Of a DNA stretch of 64,000 nucleotides, positions 1 through 10,780 are shown piece by piece. Location of the stretch: the NCBI GenBank assembly GCA_003013855.2, contig ML058466.1, forward strand, positions 186,001-250,000, given 5' to 3'. The translations under genes and the position numbers were made by a program. The first letter of the stretch is position 1; each line of letters starts with the position of its first letter. The notes beneath the pieces are model-generated. The model ran no database searches. It was not told the origin of the DNA and was given only the letters and a program-made list of their open reading frames with translations. Source of the stretch: Liriodendron chinense (lineage: Eukaryota; Streptophyta; Magnoliopsida; Magnoliales; Magnoliaceae).

Positions 1-1364
1 TCTTCATAAACAATATTGAGGCCAAGATAATCCTTAACGTCATAAAGGACTTCATGAATATAAGGAGGTTGGTTGAGAGTCTTATAGGTACTAGGGCACA
101 GAACACCTTGGATAAGGCCTAATTAGCGAGCGAATAGATTTGGATTGTATTGTTCAATCCCGGCCTTAGCATTGGGACCCAAATCAATGATGCCACCATA
201 TGGAATATCTCCGTCGATCAAATAACTCTCCCATGCCTCAGTTATCAATGACAAAGTAACCTGATCGTCCACATCAGCCATACTAGTGAGCCATGCTGGA
301 CCGAATTCCCTTTTGTAGAAAGGGGTGAAGAAACGAGAAATCCTGCCTGTGTTCAAGGTGAAGAATAGATGGTTCAGATACACATAAAAATGTTGTATTT
401 TTATTTTATACCTCAGATTGAGATAGCCATAGGAAGTATAAACCTCATTTGAAGGTAGGCCAACAACCAAGGTGGAGCTGAAATATTCAATGAGCCACAT
501 CTGGACTAGCTACAAAGGTCCACCGCTATGATAAAAGCCTTTGGTAGTCAGATCATACATGCTCCAATATGAATGCCCTAAGAAGAAGGGGGCGAGGGCT
601 AGTTTTCGGCCTTGAGTAAGTGCTTCGACCAGGGCGATGTACTCATGTGTAATATTGAGAGCATTCACGCATAAAGAGATGCCGGTAGATCCAGAACAAG
701 AAGAAAGCTATGAGTTCATCGTATTCTATCGAGCCTTCATCTTTATTGTAATTTGGTAAGAAAAGGGAATACACTTTACTGCCGGGAAGTGTAAACCTTA
801 TCCCTTCATCTTTGGCAAAATCAGGGAAGATAGCTGCGCCAAAGGGCAATAGATGGGTAAATGCGCAGATGTCCACGATCATGGGGCTCATCGGACCACA
901 CCTGAAGAAGAAGGAATTAGTGGATTTACTCTAGAATATCGAGGCCGTGGACAAAAGGGCAGGATTCATTTTGTAATGGATGGTGGATAGCTTGATGCAT
1001 TCATAAATGCCCATTTCCTCCCATAAATCCTTGAACTAGCCCTCTGTGCGTTCGAACCATATTTTTCAATCAGGGAGCAGGTTCGACCAAGACCTAGGAC
1101 GTTTTAGAGCATTTTGAGGTTCTGAAATAGTGACATCCCGCAGGAGTATCCTTTCACCGAAACAGATAGGGAAAAGGAGATCTAGAGAAGAAAGGTTTTA
1201 GGCCGTGACTCCAAGAAGGAACGATGGACCTAAATGATAATATTTTTACCACCATCTTTGGTGGTGAATATTATCTCGTTTGTGTAGAAAGTGGCAAGAT
1301 TGTTCAGAGCATAGATCATTTTAGTTAGATCAAATGGAGCAGTCGAAGAAGAAGAAGCAGCCAT
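1..1364 (-). pseudogene. Antisense plant mobile domain (PMD) ORF of a Tat-type element, degenerate
   Basis: On the minus strand an ATG at 1364 opens a Ser-rich start (MAASSSSTAPFDLTK). Further on come CGPMSPMIVDICAFTH (about 850-900), YDELIAFFLFWIYRHLFM (about 660-725) and YNPNLFAR (about 123-146). From memory of the family, these match the plant mobile domain (aminotransferase-like) pattern: a CGPMSPT-type block, an EHIAFL.YWL block and a YxPNxVARQ block. Several in-frame stops and frame changes break the ORF, so it is a pseudogene, and its C-terminal end lies beyond the left edge. It lies just upstream of a plus-strand purine tract and LTR, so it is antisense to the retroelement. This is the place where Tat-lineage elements are known to carry an antisense extra ORF. 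Family assignment is fairly sure; exact ends are not. Confidence 0.62.
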
Positions 1365-1680
1365 TGCAAATGATTGTTAGAATGAAGAAAATATCAGATT
1401 GGGAAGTAAGATAAAAGAAAAGTTCGAATTTGAATTTTTATCTACCACCAAAGATAAGCATTAATGACACAATCATAATAGCGATTCATTCGAGCTTGAA
1501 GAATTGGCACGTGGTGGTGAGGGGTCTAATCCGTATAAATGCGTTTGTTCGCCGAAATCTGAATCGATCATGCACCTTAAGTCTATGCATGACGCGTGGC
1601 AACAAAGGACGATCACATTTAATAAAAGTTCAAACGTCTTTCATACGCCGCTTCACCTTTTCCCAAAGGTAAGTCGGCGT

Positions 1681-1694
1681 GGGGGGTGGGGGAA
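1681..1694 (+). other. Polypurine tract next to 3' LTR
   Basis: A 14-base run made almost only of G with terminal AA directly abuts the TGTTGTACCC start of the LTR. This is the expected plus-strand priming site of an LTR retrotransposon and sets the element's orientation as plus. Confidence 0.65.
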
Positions 1695-2382
1695 TGTTGT
1701 ACCCTGATTCTGCCATATCTAGTAGGAGCCAATCATAAAGAAACACGTAGGTTTATATGGTTTTGCAAAGGTAATTAGTCGTGAGATAGATGAAACCACA
1801 ACGGAGTCCGTAGTGACACAGTTGGTATCGGTCTGTGATGCCATGACACTAGAGTCGACAAGTAGACGTGGCTAGGTTAACAAGCAGTTACAACGAAGGT
1901 GATGAGCGAAGAAGGATCTGGAATGGCAGATCGTGTTGGATAAAGGTTAAAAGGTATGAGGCGTAGGGACGATGAAAGATTATAAATAACGTGGAAGATC
2001 CAAAGGGAAAAGGGTCCAGCATCAACCAAATCAAATCAATACTTCAATTTCAAGCTTATTATGTTCCTCATCCTTTTGTTTACATTTCTTAGCATAATCA
2101 ACTTCTTTGCTTTCCTTAGCATAATTGCACTATTTATGTTCCGTAGTATAAGCCTTGAAGTTACATTTCATAGCAATAAGTCTGTAGCAAAAACTTTCTA
2201 ATCAGTAAAAAATTTCTTTTTCCGATCATGTTTTTAACTGGTAAAAAAGACTCAAAAATCATCCTACACAGCCGATTGCAAGTTTTTTCTTTACTTCGTT
2301 AGTTTTACATTGCAAGTAGTCCTTTCGTTTGGAAGGCAAAGGTAGAATTTACTTTTGGAGGACGAACCTCACCCTACAAACA
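1695..2382 (+). repeat. 3' LTR of a Tat-type Ty3/gypsy element
   Basis: Starts TGTTGTACCC after the purine tract and ends at ACCCTACAAACA, so TG...CA termini, about 688 bp. A possible promoter-like TATAAATAA lies near 1981. The matching 5' LTR and gag-pol are outside the window, so no target-site duplication can be checked. Assignment to Tat rests on the antisense PMD ORF; the right boundary is the least certain part. Confidence 0.5.
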
Positions 2383-3421
2383 TCGCCTGATTATCTGTTT
2401 AAAAATAATTGAGTGAATGGCTGAATAGGCGACCGATCTTCACAGATCTCAATCATATACGGTCGATTATGACGTATCTGCCTTTCTTGGCACTCGGGGT
2501 TATCATTGTTCAATTGGAATCGAGCCGCACAATCAGTTCTGGCACGCCGACACACACATCACATGCATGGCCGAAGAATAGCGAGAGCAACAGTGTCAAC
2601 ATTTGGCGGCCTTTGTTTGGTGCCGAAAATGGTGAACAACTTCAACCATTATAAGTGGCCAAAAAAGTGGTTGGTCTCTATTGATTTTATTGCTAAGGGT
2701 CTGCTGATTGATCTAGATTTTCCGTGCAATCCACCATTGATTGCCCTTCTCTCTTGAAAACTAGCTTTGATGGGAGGATTCTAACATTCCGACCAACAGC
2801 TAGGAAAATGAAAGGTACATAGTAATTATAATCGAGATGGGCATTCCTTGTTCTGAACCGTTTATCATATGGTGTTATCTTCTGATTGCTGATGCCCCTC
2901 ATTATTCACTATGATTAGATGATTATAACCAACGAGTGGCAGTGAAAATGTAATCACTGTTTATTGTACTAGAAAGGGTCTGATTGTTGAATTCAACTAT
3001 CCATCACTTGCAACCCATTAAAAAATGGTTGATGTATGTTATCTTACTAAGATCTAATCATCGTACATCATGCATGGCCCAATTCGAGCTCCCACCTATC
3101 CTAACTAGATCATAACTATATGACAATGGATTGGGAATCGAACAATACATATTTATTATACCAGGCCCTAAGGCCATCATTTGTTTCATTTGTAGTGTAT
3201 GCCTCTCAATAGAAAATAGTGACCTTTCAAAAAAATTATTACAGTAGTAAATGTATGATTAGTAATTTGGAAACTCTATCATCATCTTTTAAGAGCAAAA
3301 GTGTCATTTCATGTGATCAGCAGCTAAATTTAACCATCAATTCTTGAAAAAGTTAAGCACGCGAATTTTTATGACTGTACATGAAAAAGGAAGAAGTGAT
3401 TTAGCAATATTGAAAAGTGAG
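2383..3421. other. Intergenic, no gene recognised
   Basis: About 1 kb of moderately AT-rich DNA with only short chance ORFs on both strands. No domain, RNA gene or repeat border was recognised. Confidence 0.5.
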
Positions 3422-3426
3422 AAGGT

Positions 3427-4006
3427 TGTTGATGCCAAAAATTGGCTAACAGCTGTTGGTCAGGGACCAAGTTTGATTCTTCGTCGTCTGATCTCCACTC
3501 AGAGATAAATGGTGTAGATTGAGGGACCTGCAACCACTGACAAAGGTTAGGACCGCCGCCGGTTGGCCCGGCTTACGGCCCTCCGATGGCTAAGTCAGTA
3601 TGGATACTGAAAGAGAAGGCTATTAGAGGTTTAATGGCGGTGGATTGCTTACCTTGAGAGAGAGAGGGAGTCCTCTTTATAGATAATTTTTGGAGAGATT
3701 TAAGTTGGGATAATCCTTATCCTTATCTGGATCAGTGGTTATCCTTATCCTTATCTGGATCAATGGTTATCCTTATCCTTATCTGGAGGGATAAGCTTTA
3801 TTCAAACCAAGGCAGATGAGGCTAGGTCTCTTGCCAAGATGAGGGCCAGATGTTGAGCTGAGGTGGGCCAAGGTCGAGAAGGCTGAATGCCGAGCCCGAG
3901 GCCTGACTTAGCTTCTTCTCTTAAATAATCGGTCCATGACCATTGTAGATGAACCCCCAGTGGGAAGCTTTTCATATTCGAGCTCATCCCAAATTTACCC
4001 ATAACA
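3427..4006 (-). repeat. 3' LTR (left end) of the non-autonomous element
   Basis: 580 bp, TG...CA, nearly identical to 7928-8507 with only scattered substitutions. Carries the three-copy 28 bp repeat at 3713-3790. On the minus strand this is the downstream LTR, next to the purine tract at 4007-4020. Confidence 0.88.
3713..3790. repeat. 28 bp tandem repeat inside the LTR, about three copies
   Basis: The unit ATCCTTATCCTTATCTGG plus about 10 more bases begins at 3713, 3741 and 3769. The same array is in the other LTR (about 8214-8290). Confidence 0.85.
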
Positions 4007-4020
4007 GAAGCCCCCCTACT
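4007..4020 (-). other. Polypurine tract of the non-autonomous element
   Basis: Read on the minus strand this is AGTAGGGGGGCTTC directly before the LTR start TGTTATGGG. It agrees with the primer site at the other end and fixes the orientation. Confidence 0.6.
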
Positions 4021-4199
4021 CTCGAGCCTGACTTGCTCGGCTTGAGAGTAAAGAGAAATGGATGAGCTGATATTTGAATTTGGCCAACTGCATGAGGTCG
4101 GCATAGTAGGGTGGCCCGTAGGCTCTACCAATTATACGAGTCGACATATAGAGGTGACTTCTGGACACTTCGCGTTTTGTTCCGACTCTTTCGTCCATT

Positions 4200-4331
4200 C
4201 CGACTGCCCAGGTCAGTCTTTCGACTCTTGGTCTAGGGCTCTTCCGACTGCCCAGGTCGATCTTTCGACTCTTGGTCTAAGGCACTTCCGACTGCCCAGG
4301 TCGGTCTTTCGACTCTTGGTCTAAGGCACTT
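4200..4331. repeat. 44 bp tandem repeat, three copies
   Basis: Copies start at 4200, 4244 and 4288, each beginning CCGACTGCCCAGGTC and containing CTTTCGACTCTTGGTCTA. The copies differ by only a few bases. It lies just inside the downstream LTR of the non-autonomous element. Confidence 0.88.
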
Positions 4332-6519
4332 AGGCGATTGATCCCGTCGTGGTCAGTCTTGCTGACCTGGAGATTTGCCATGTTTGTTGGAGGAGAGATT
4401 TCGCCGCGCTATATAGTTGCGGAGATGGCCCTTATGGGCCAGTGTCTTGATTTCATATTTTTTCTTAAGGACGAGGCCTCACGAATGAATGCCCAAATCA
4501 TGACCTGAGGCATGGATGAGGCAAAGCGATGAGACCGAGGCGAATAAATACATTTCAATGCTTGGATCACGACCATACTCGCATCTGGATTATGCGGAGG
4601 TCGTCTGTCGAAGCCTTCAGGACGATGCCAAGGATGTCTACCAAATACCTGAGGTGAATGTCGATCCGAGGGCGACAGGCGCCGAATAATGAGCCAAGTG
4701 ATAAGGCCAACAAAGTCGAAGCCTGTTGCCGAGCGTAGGTGGGTGAACCATAAATAGCGATGGGACCGAGCTCCTATGTGTAGCTTGGATAGCAAATAAT
4801 AATACTCGAACCATGACTGTACTCGTAGCCGGTTGCACCTTCGACCTGATATGCTGACTTCTTTTTCACATCACCCATACTATTCCAAGAACTGGTTCCC
4901 GGCAACTCTGATGATTTGGGTAGGTTGACTTGCCTGCGTTTCCATTAGTATCCCAACTAGACCAAACACTTGTTTTGGATGTCGTTATATCATTTCACCA
5001 GACATTAATCTGGAAAGGTGTTCCTGTGCCAACGGCGACATGTTTACCCTAGGAATATGATGCAGCTATACTGGATAGTGAATCCGTGTGGCACCTTTCA
5101 GCTGCTCTCTCAAAACATTTAATTGGCCTAAATAACGTGGCTGCTGTAAATGGCACTTGAACTTCCAAAGAGTGAAACAGGGCCTTGTATCCAGCAGCAT
5201 TGAGACCAATAAGATTTCCGTTGGAGCGGGAGTTGCTCGTCCTCAAGTTGTTGATGATGGATGGTTTGGAGAGAACGTCCCTCATTGCTGGTCGTTAATG
5301 GAGAGTAGATGGGCTAGAGGTGGTGTTGCAGCACATGTGGAATTAATCTTGAATCTCTCTGCACGGTGGAGATATGAATGACCTTTGCCGAAGGCATCTG
5401 CTTTGCTGATCCGAGCCGTTGATTGAAGATGGCCCGTCTATGCTGGTGAAAAATGAGGTGGTGGCTGGAATTTGCAGTTGCCACTCTGGACGGCTGATGA
5501 TTTGAGTGTGGTCCATCGAATGGAGTTGATGATGAGCGATCAGGAAGCTGTGCATGTGAAGATCTTTGCAAGTGCTCCGTGAATAGCACGTGTGAGCTAA
5601 AGGTGGGATGTGATATCCTTCTCTCTGCTGCCCCGTCGCGAGTGGGAACATATGGTGAGCTGATCAGTTGAGATGGCTGCATCATCTAGACACGCATCAG
5701 TTGAGCTGATCAGAGAGCACAGTTGATATACGCTGCATAGGTGGTATCCTATAAGAAGAGCTTATCAGTTGATCAGATCTCTACTATAAGTATGGATAGA
5801 CGGTGGAGATAATTTCCATTGTCTACTATAGGTGGACCGTCTTCCATTAATGGACGGACATGATGTCCAATTATTGCAAGGCATGTGAAAGCATGCTAGA
5901 ATTGAATGGTCAGAGATGGTCCACAGTGCAGGCCACTTGTGATGGAGCTCTGACGGTGCCATGATGGAGGTGCGTTTCTACCAGCCATCGAATTGATGGG
6001 GCCAACATCTCTGGATATTAGAATGGAGTTCCTGGCCATCGGATGATGGCCTGATGAAGTGGACATGCCAGAGTGGTTATCGGGCATGACTAGAAATCAT
6101 GTGGGCTCTGCACGTGTGTAGCTCTTGAACCATGGATCTACAAATAACGGTGGGGCCTTCTTTGATGAACGGTGCTAGATGAATATTAAAAAGTTGGCCG
6201 TCGTGAGGTCCACTGGATTGTAGATGGAGTGGATGGCTGGGTTTGTCATCAGAAGGTGACCCACTTGAACTGTACGACTGATGTAGGTATGGACCCCACC
6301 AATCTTGTCGCCAAAGAAGCCATTGATGGACGATGGCTGGATCGGCCCAGTTCTTGTCATAAGCCGGTAGGCGTTGGAAGAAGATGGCAGTCGTTGAAGG
6401 GTCCGAAATCACTTAGATCTGATTCGGATGTGCTGCTAGGGCTGGCTCCAGTGCTCTGTTGAAGGTGTTGGATTGGGGTCAGGCCTCTTCACACTCTCAG
6501 GTGTCGTTGCAGGGATCTG

Positions 6520-6690
6520 GGTCCACGAATCTTTGCTGAATGCGATGGGGCAGAATCCGAACCTGCAAATGGGCAACCCCATGATCAACAAGGCCTCTCC
6601 GCTGCAGCTTCAGATGTTACAGCAGCAGCAACAGCAGCAGCCACAGATGCAGAGGAAGATGATGATGGGAAAGCAGCTAAAGAAAGTATA
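6520..6690 (+). pseudogene. Captured host-gene fragment: Q/M-rich nuclear-protein-like segment
   Basis: On the strand opposite to the element's own direction, 57 codons read NAMGQNPNLQMGNPMI, then KASPLQLQML, a poly-Gln run and QRKMMMG before a stop at about 6689. This protein-like, methionine- and glutamine-rich stretch is unlike the surrounding non-coding element DNA. From memory it resembles the Q-rich part of plant nuclear proteins of the PHL (PHYTOCHROME-DEPENDENT LATE-FLOWERING)/SPT20-like group; that match is weak evidence and unverified. No full gene is present. Best read as a piece of a host gene picked up by the non-autonomous retrotransposon. A chance low-complexity ORF is the alternative. 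Confidence 0.4.
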
Positions 6691-6976
6691 GCTGCTCCGT
6701 CGTAAGTAACCCATCAGCGCACGTTAGAGGCCATGGCCACGAATGAAAGCAGGAGCAACGGCAGCCATGGAGCCACGTGGTGCAATGCTAGCCATGCCAC
6801 TCCTGACACTAACAGAGAAGGCATCAATCAAGCTATCTCACAAGTCAAAATCGGACGGTCAGTGCTGCTTCTGGCCTTGGGGCCCACAACTCAAAAACGT
6901 GTGTACGGTGGATACATGAATGATCATGATCCATGCATGTAAAAAGCAAAACGACAGAAATCCATGTCTTTCTCTA

Positions 6977-7330
6977 TCAGATCGGACGGCTGTGATTGCT
7001 TATGGACACCAGATTGACGGCTGTGGGATCTCTGCTCAATTTGCAGATATGGAGGACGTCTTCTTCGCCGGATAACCTTCTCTCTTGCTGATACCTCTGG
7101 ATCGAGCCGATCAGAGCCGTTCTTGACCCAGTGGCTTGAGCCGGTAGAGGCATCAGGTCTTTCTTCCTATGCTTGGACGGTCTGGAAGATGTCGCTTCAT
7201 CCCCGGCTGACCTACGAGCCACCGCTGCTGACGATTCGGCGTTCTGGTGTTGATGGGAAGATGAACTGTCAAGATCTTCCAGATAACAAAGATCTGCATT
7301 CTCCCTCATTCGTTTCAACAACACCGCCAT
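6977..7330 (-). CDS. Hypothetical 117-aa ORF inside the non-autonomous element
   Basis: The longest sense-strand ORF near the element's 5' end, about 600 bases downstream of the primer site. It starts at an ATG at 7330. The product is rich in Ser, Arg and Glu (SSSSHQHQNAESS, SAGDEATSSRPSKHRKK). I recognise no Gag, protease or other domain. It may be the remnant of a leader/Gag N-terminus or simply non-coding. Function unknown. Confidence 0.25.
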   Translation of the reverse strand: MAVLLKRMRENADLCYLEDLDSSSSHQHQNAESSAAVARRSAGDEATSSRPSKHRKKDLMPLPAQATGSRTALIGSIQRYQQERRLSGEEDVLHICKLSRDPTAVNLVSISNHSRPI

Positions 7331-7908
7331 CGTTGTCTGAGCACAAGCTTCTCCGCTTGAATACTCCTCATCGCTCAGCCGGAAATCGAGAGCGATGAGG
7401 AGTCGTCGGAGGCGGCAGCGGCAGCTGCGGCGACGGCCGTTGGCTCTTCGGGTTGCCGCACATGGATCTTCAGTTCTCCCCAGTACGGCTCATTCCGGCT
7501 GGCGAGCAGAGCGGACGCCATGCATGAACGGGGATCCCGTCAGATCTGACGGAATCTGGCGGTTTTCCGGCTGGATTCAGGCGAATGGAGTCATTGGAAC
7601 TTGGAATCAGCGCGAGATTCGCCGAAAAAGGGTGGGATCTTGGTCGGGGAAGGCCGCCGGAGGACGGGCTCTTGGTGCCGGGTCCTCCAATTTCAACCGT
7701 TGATGATATTGGAGGCGTGATGAGCGACAACCCTTGGACGTGTGATTGGTTGGAGCTATAGCCGGCCTCCCATTTGCTGGATTGAAGATGATAATTCGGA
7801 CGGTGAAGAAACATCCTTGATCAGCTGATGATGGTAGAGCTGCTCCATTTGTGAGGTGAAGAACGATTGGATGACGAAGAAAAAATCAAGTGAACGATCT
7901 TAGTCGTT

Positions 7909-7927
7909 CCCACAGACGGCGCCAATC
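7909..7927 (-). other. Primer binding site
   Basis: Minus-strand GATTGGCGCCGTCTGTGGG immediately follows the upstream LTR. It is the same kind of site as at 43407 of the Tat element (GATTGGCGTCGTTTGTGGG), linking the two to one lineage. Confidence 0.72.
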
Positions 7928-8507
7928 TGTTGATGCCAAAAATTGGCTAACAGCTGTTGGTCAGGGACCAAGTTTGATTCTTCGTCGTCTGATCTCCACT
8001 CAGAGATAAATAGTGTAGATTGAGGGACCTGCAACCACTGACAAAGGTTAGGACCGCCGCCGGTTGGCCCGGCTTACGGCCCTCCGATGGCTAAGTCAGT
8101 ATGGATACTGAAAGAGAAGGCTATTAGAGGTTTAATGGCGGTGGATTGCTTACCTTGAGAGAGAGAGGGAGTCCTCTTTATAGATAATTTTTGGAGAGAT
8201 TTAAGTTGGGATAATCCTTATCCTTATCTGGATCAGTGGTTATCCTTATCCTTATCTGGATCAATGGCTATCCTTATCCTTATCTGGAGGGATAAGCTTT
8301 ATTCAAACCAAGGTAGATGAGGCTAGGTCTCTTGCCAAGATGAGGGCCAGATGTTGAGCTGAGGTGGGCCAAGGTCGAGAAGGCTGAATGCCGAGCCCGA
8401 GGCCTGACTTAGCTTCTTCTCTTAAATAATCGGTCCATGACCATTGTAGATGAACCCCCAGTGGGAAGCTTTCCATATTCGAGCTCAGCCCAAATTTACC
8501 CATAACA
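7928..8507 (-). repeat. 5' LTR (right end) of the non-autonomous element
   Basis: 580 bp copy of 3427-4006; flanked on its outer side by the AAGGT target-site duplication at 8508-8512 and on its inner side by the primer site. Confidence 0.88.
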
Positions 8508-8763
8508 AAGGTTATTTGGCAAATAGCAAAACAGAATGGTAAATGTCAAAAACTCTAAGGTTCCATGATAAATTACAATTCAATATCGAAAATAAAAATA
8601 AAAATAATGAGAATTCAAAGAAAAACATAGAAAATATAAAATAAAATAAAAATTATTGAAGTCGAAATATCCAAAAATAAAAAAGGAGAAGTTCAAAATT
8701 CCAAAATCTCTGAAGTCCAACGGCTTGGACTATATAACTATTTTAATGGAAGAAAAAAAAATG

Positions 8764-8958
8764 TTATAAAGGTAATAATAAATGCAAGCATGCATGGCAT
8801 TATTTTTCAAGTTGTAAAATAATTCTTTTCTACCTAGTATTTATTAATATTAATTGAAATTAATCAAATCGAAATTAGTTGGACTTGTGGTATAGTTCCA
8901 CGTATTCGACTTGAGAAATAGCATCATACATGCTTGCATTTTATTATTACCTTTATAA
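8764..8958. repeat. Imperfect inverted repeat, 50 bp arms (MITE-like hairpin)
   Basis: 8764-8813 (TTATAAAGGTAATAATAAA...) is close to the reverse complement of 8909-8958, with a loop of about 95 bases rich in AATTA motifs. The layout fits a small foldback element or hairpin-forming RNA. No clear target-site duplication was found. Confidence 0.65.
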
Positions 8959-9022
8959 TACTCTTTATCCTTACCTTTATTTATTACTAATAATAACATT
9001 AATTAATCACTAGTAATCGAAA

Positions 9023-9118
9023 TGGTTGTACGGTCCAACCAGTTGGACTAAAAGATTTCCTCTCTCTCTCTGGTTGTACGGTCCAACCAGTTGGACTAAA
9101 AGATTTCCTCTCTCTCTC
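9023..9118. repeat. 48 bp tandem duplication
   Basis: TGGTTGTACGGTCCAACCAG begins at 9023 and again at 9071, each copy ending in a (TC)n run. The copies are essentially identical. Each contains the short palindrome-like GGTTG...CAACC. Confidence 0.88.
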
Positions 9119-10274
9119 TCTGCGCGCACATTAAAGAAAAAGGGAAGAATGGGAAATCAATAATCCCTACATTACAAGGAGAGATGAGAGGACAAGGGTT
9201 ACAAGGAGAAAAAATATCCATACCGTTCATTTTACTGGTTTCTAAAACTATGAATCATGTACAAAGAGAAGTCGGGTTTCAAGCTAACAAGAAGGCATTC
9301 AGGTAATTTCTGGGTCTTTGAGTTAGTGTGTATATGTGTGCCATATTCTTAACTGAAATTAAACCATCCAAATTGTTACACACAGGCACATATTATGATG
9401 ACCTATTACCACTTTGGATTCGAGACTCTGGCTCACTAACAAAAACGATGCTACTTGACATTGAGAGGTCTCGGTTTCAAGCCCAGCCAAGATTACTGGC
9501 CTTAATAAAAGAGGGAAAACACATGGGTACCCTGTGCTGGGTGATTTTCATTAACGTAGGAAAAACTACTTAAACATGCATTTAATGTAGGAAAAACTAC
9601 TTAAACATGCATGAAATCCACGCCGTCCATCACATACAACACCCTGTTTTGAGCCTTGATCCCTGAACACCCTATTTTTTGAGCCATGATCCCAAAATTC
9701 GAGATCACAGGCCCTAATAAAAGAATCAGCCCTGCCCTTGCGTGAATAATTTAATTTCATAAAGCCTAATTTCATAGCCTGTGACCAGTATAGGCCACAA
9801 CCTAAACATTCCATCAATAAACATGACAAGCCTGTTTCGATGGTGAAGATGAAAAAGGAAAAAAAAAAAAAAAAATTACAATGATTATTCAGATTTTTGG
9901 CATGAATTCCTGTGATTTCCATCTTGAGCGTCTTGTTTGAATAACAAATGAAAATATCAAGTGAAAATTCAAATAAAAATCTCACAGAAGTTAGTCTTTC
10001 GATAAATGATGAACCAATCAGCAGTGCGGATTCAAGAATGAAATGTCCACTTTGCTTTAACAATTTGGATCAACCGATCATTGCAATATTTTAGCAGTGG
10101 CCACTGCCCATCCATCACCTAGAAATTACCACGGATATCCTCCCCAACCACACAATTCAAAAGAAAGCAAATCCCAGAATAAAAACCATTAATATATTTA
10201 CGTTCACATGTTTTCAACGCCACAGCTAAGCACCATGGAAGTAGAGAAGACAAACCGAAAACCGGGTGCCCCAC

Positions 10275-10280
<6 letters not shown>

Positions 10281-10314
<34 letters not shown>
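10281..10314. repeat. (AG)n microsatellite
   Basis: About 17 AG units in the 3' flank of the ICR gene; read on the minus strand it is (CT)n and could lie in the 3' UTR. Confidence 0.95.
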
Positions 10315-10317
<3 letters not shown>

Positions 10318-10780
10318 AAGCAAGGAGAGCTAAATACAGAACTGATCGCCTGCAGGTGACAGTGCTGGAACTTGTCATGCAGGTAAAATCTTTCCCACCA
10401 ACATCCCATTTCTGTAGGACATTCTTACCAACCATGCAAACAGTACACTTCACCATGAAAATCATCTGACAAAGAAAGCCTGTCCACCATCAGGTGTACC
10501 AGACAATCAGGATCAACCACCAACAGACCCACTCTAACCTACAGGTGTCGCCCATCTAATGAGAAGAACAGCCTAATTTATGATACGAGTGTTCATGGTG
10601 GGACCAAGCATTTTCATGGAAGGGATGTCCTACACAAGTGGCCCGTCAGCACGAAAGATGAGCCTGCATGGCATGTTACAGTGCCCTCACCAGCAAGTGA
10701 TTAGTTCTGAAGAAAATAAAAAACCAAAACAGTAGTAGGCAATCAGCACCAGCAATCCTCAACCTCCTCCATTGTAATCT

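Larger units (their letters stand above)
3427..8507 (-). mobile_element. Complete non-autonomous LTR retrotransposon (LARD-like, Tat-type primer site)
   Basis: Two 580 bp near-identical direct repeats (3427-4006 and 7928-8507) bound 3.9 kb of internal DNA. Each begins TGTTGATGCC and ends CCCATAACA. The flanks are AAGGT on both sides (3422-3426 and 8508-8512), a 5 bp target-site duplication, so the element is intact. The minus-strand primer site GATTGGCGCCGTCTGTGGG abuts the right-hand LTR and a purine tract abuts the left-hand one, so it reads on the minus strand. The primer site is like that of Tat-lineage gypsy elements and matches the Tat copy at 43406 at most positions. No gag, protease, RT or integrase motif is visible inside, so it must be mobilised in trans. 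LTR similarity suggests a young insertion. Confidence 0.88.
8513..10780. other. Intergenic / 3' flank of the ICR gene
   Basis: AT-rich DNA (8520-8760 very A-rich). It holds a 50 bp inverted repeat, a 48 bp tandem duplication and an (AG)n tract, listed separately. The last 300-600 bases before 10781 should include the ICR 3' UTR; no clear poly(A) signal was found on the minus strand. Confidence 0.5.

Noticed and set aside
4200..4331. CRISPR-like array
   Set aside because: Head-to-tail 44 bp tandem repeat without spacers in plant DNA.
5049..6462. Many overlapping ORFs on both strands inside 3427-8507
   Set aside because: No domain, frames overlap freely on both strands; treated as non-coding element DNA.
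10119..10469. ORFs with Ser-Leu or Arg-Glu runs
   Set aside because: Translation of the (AG)n/(CT)n tract.
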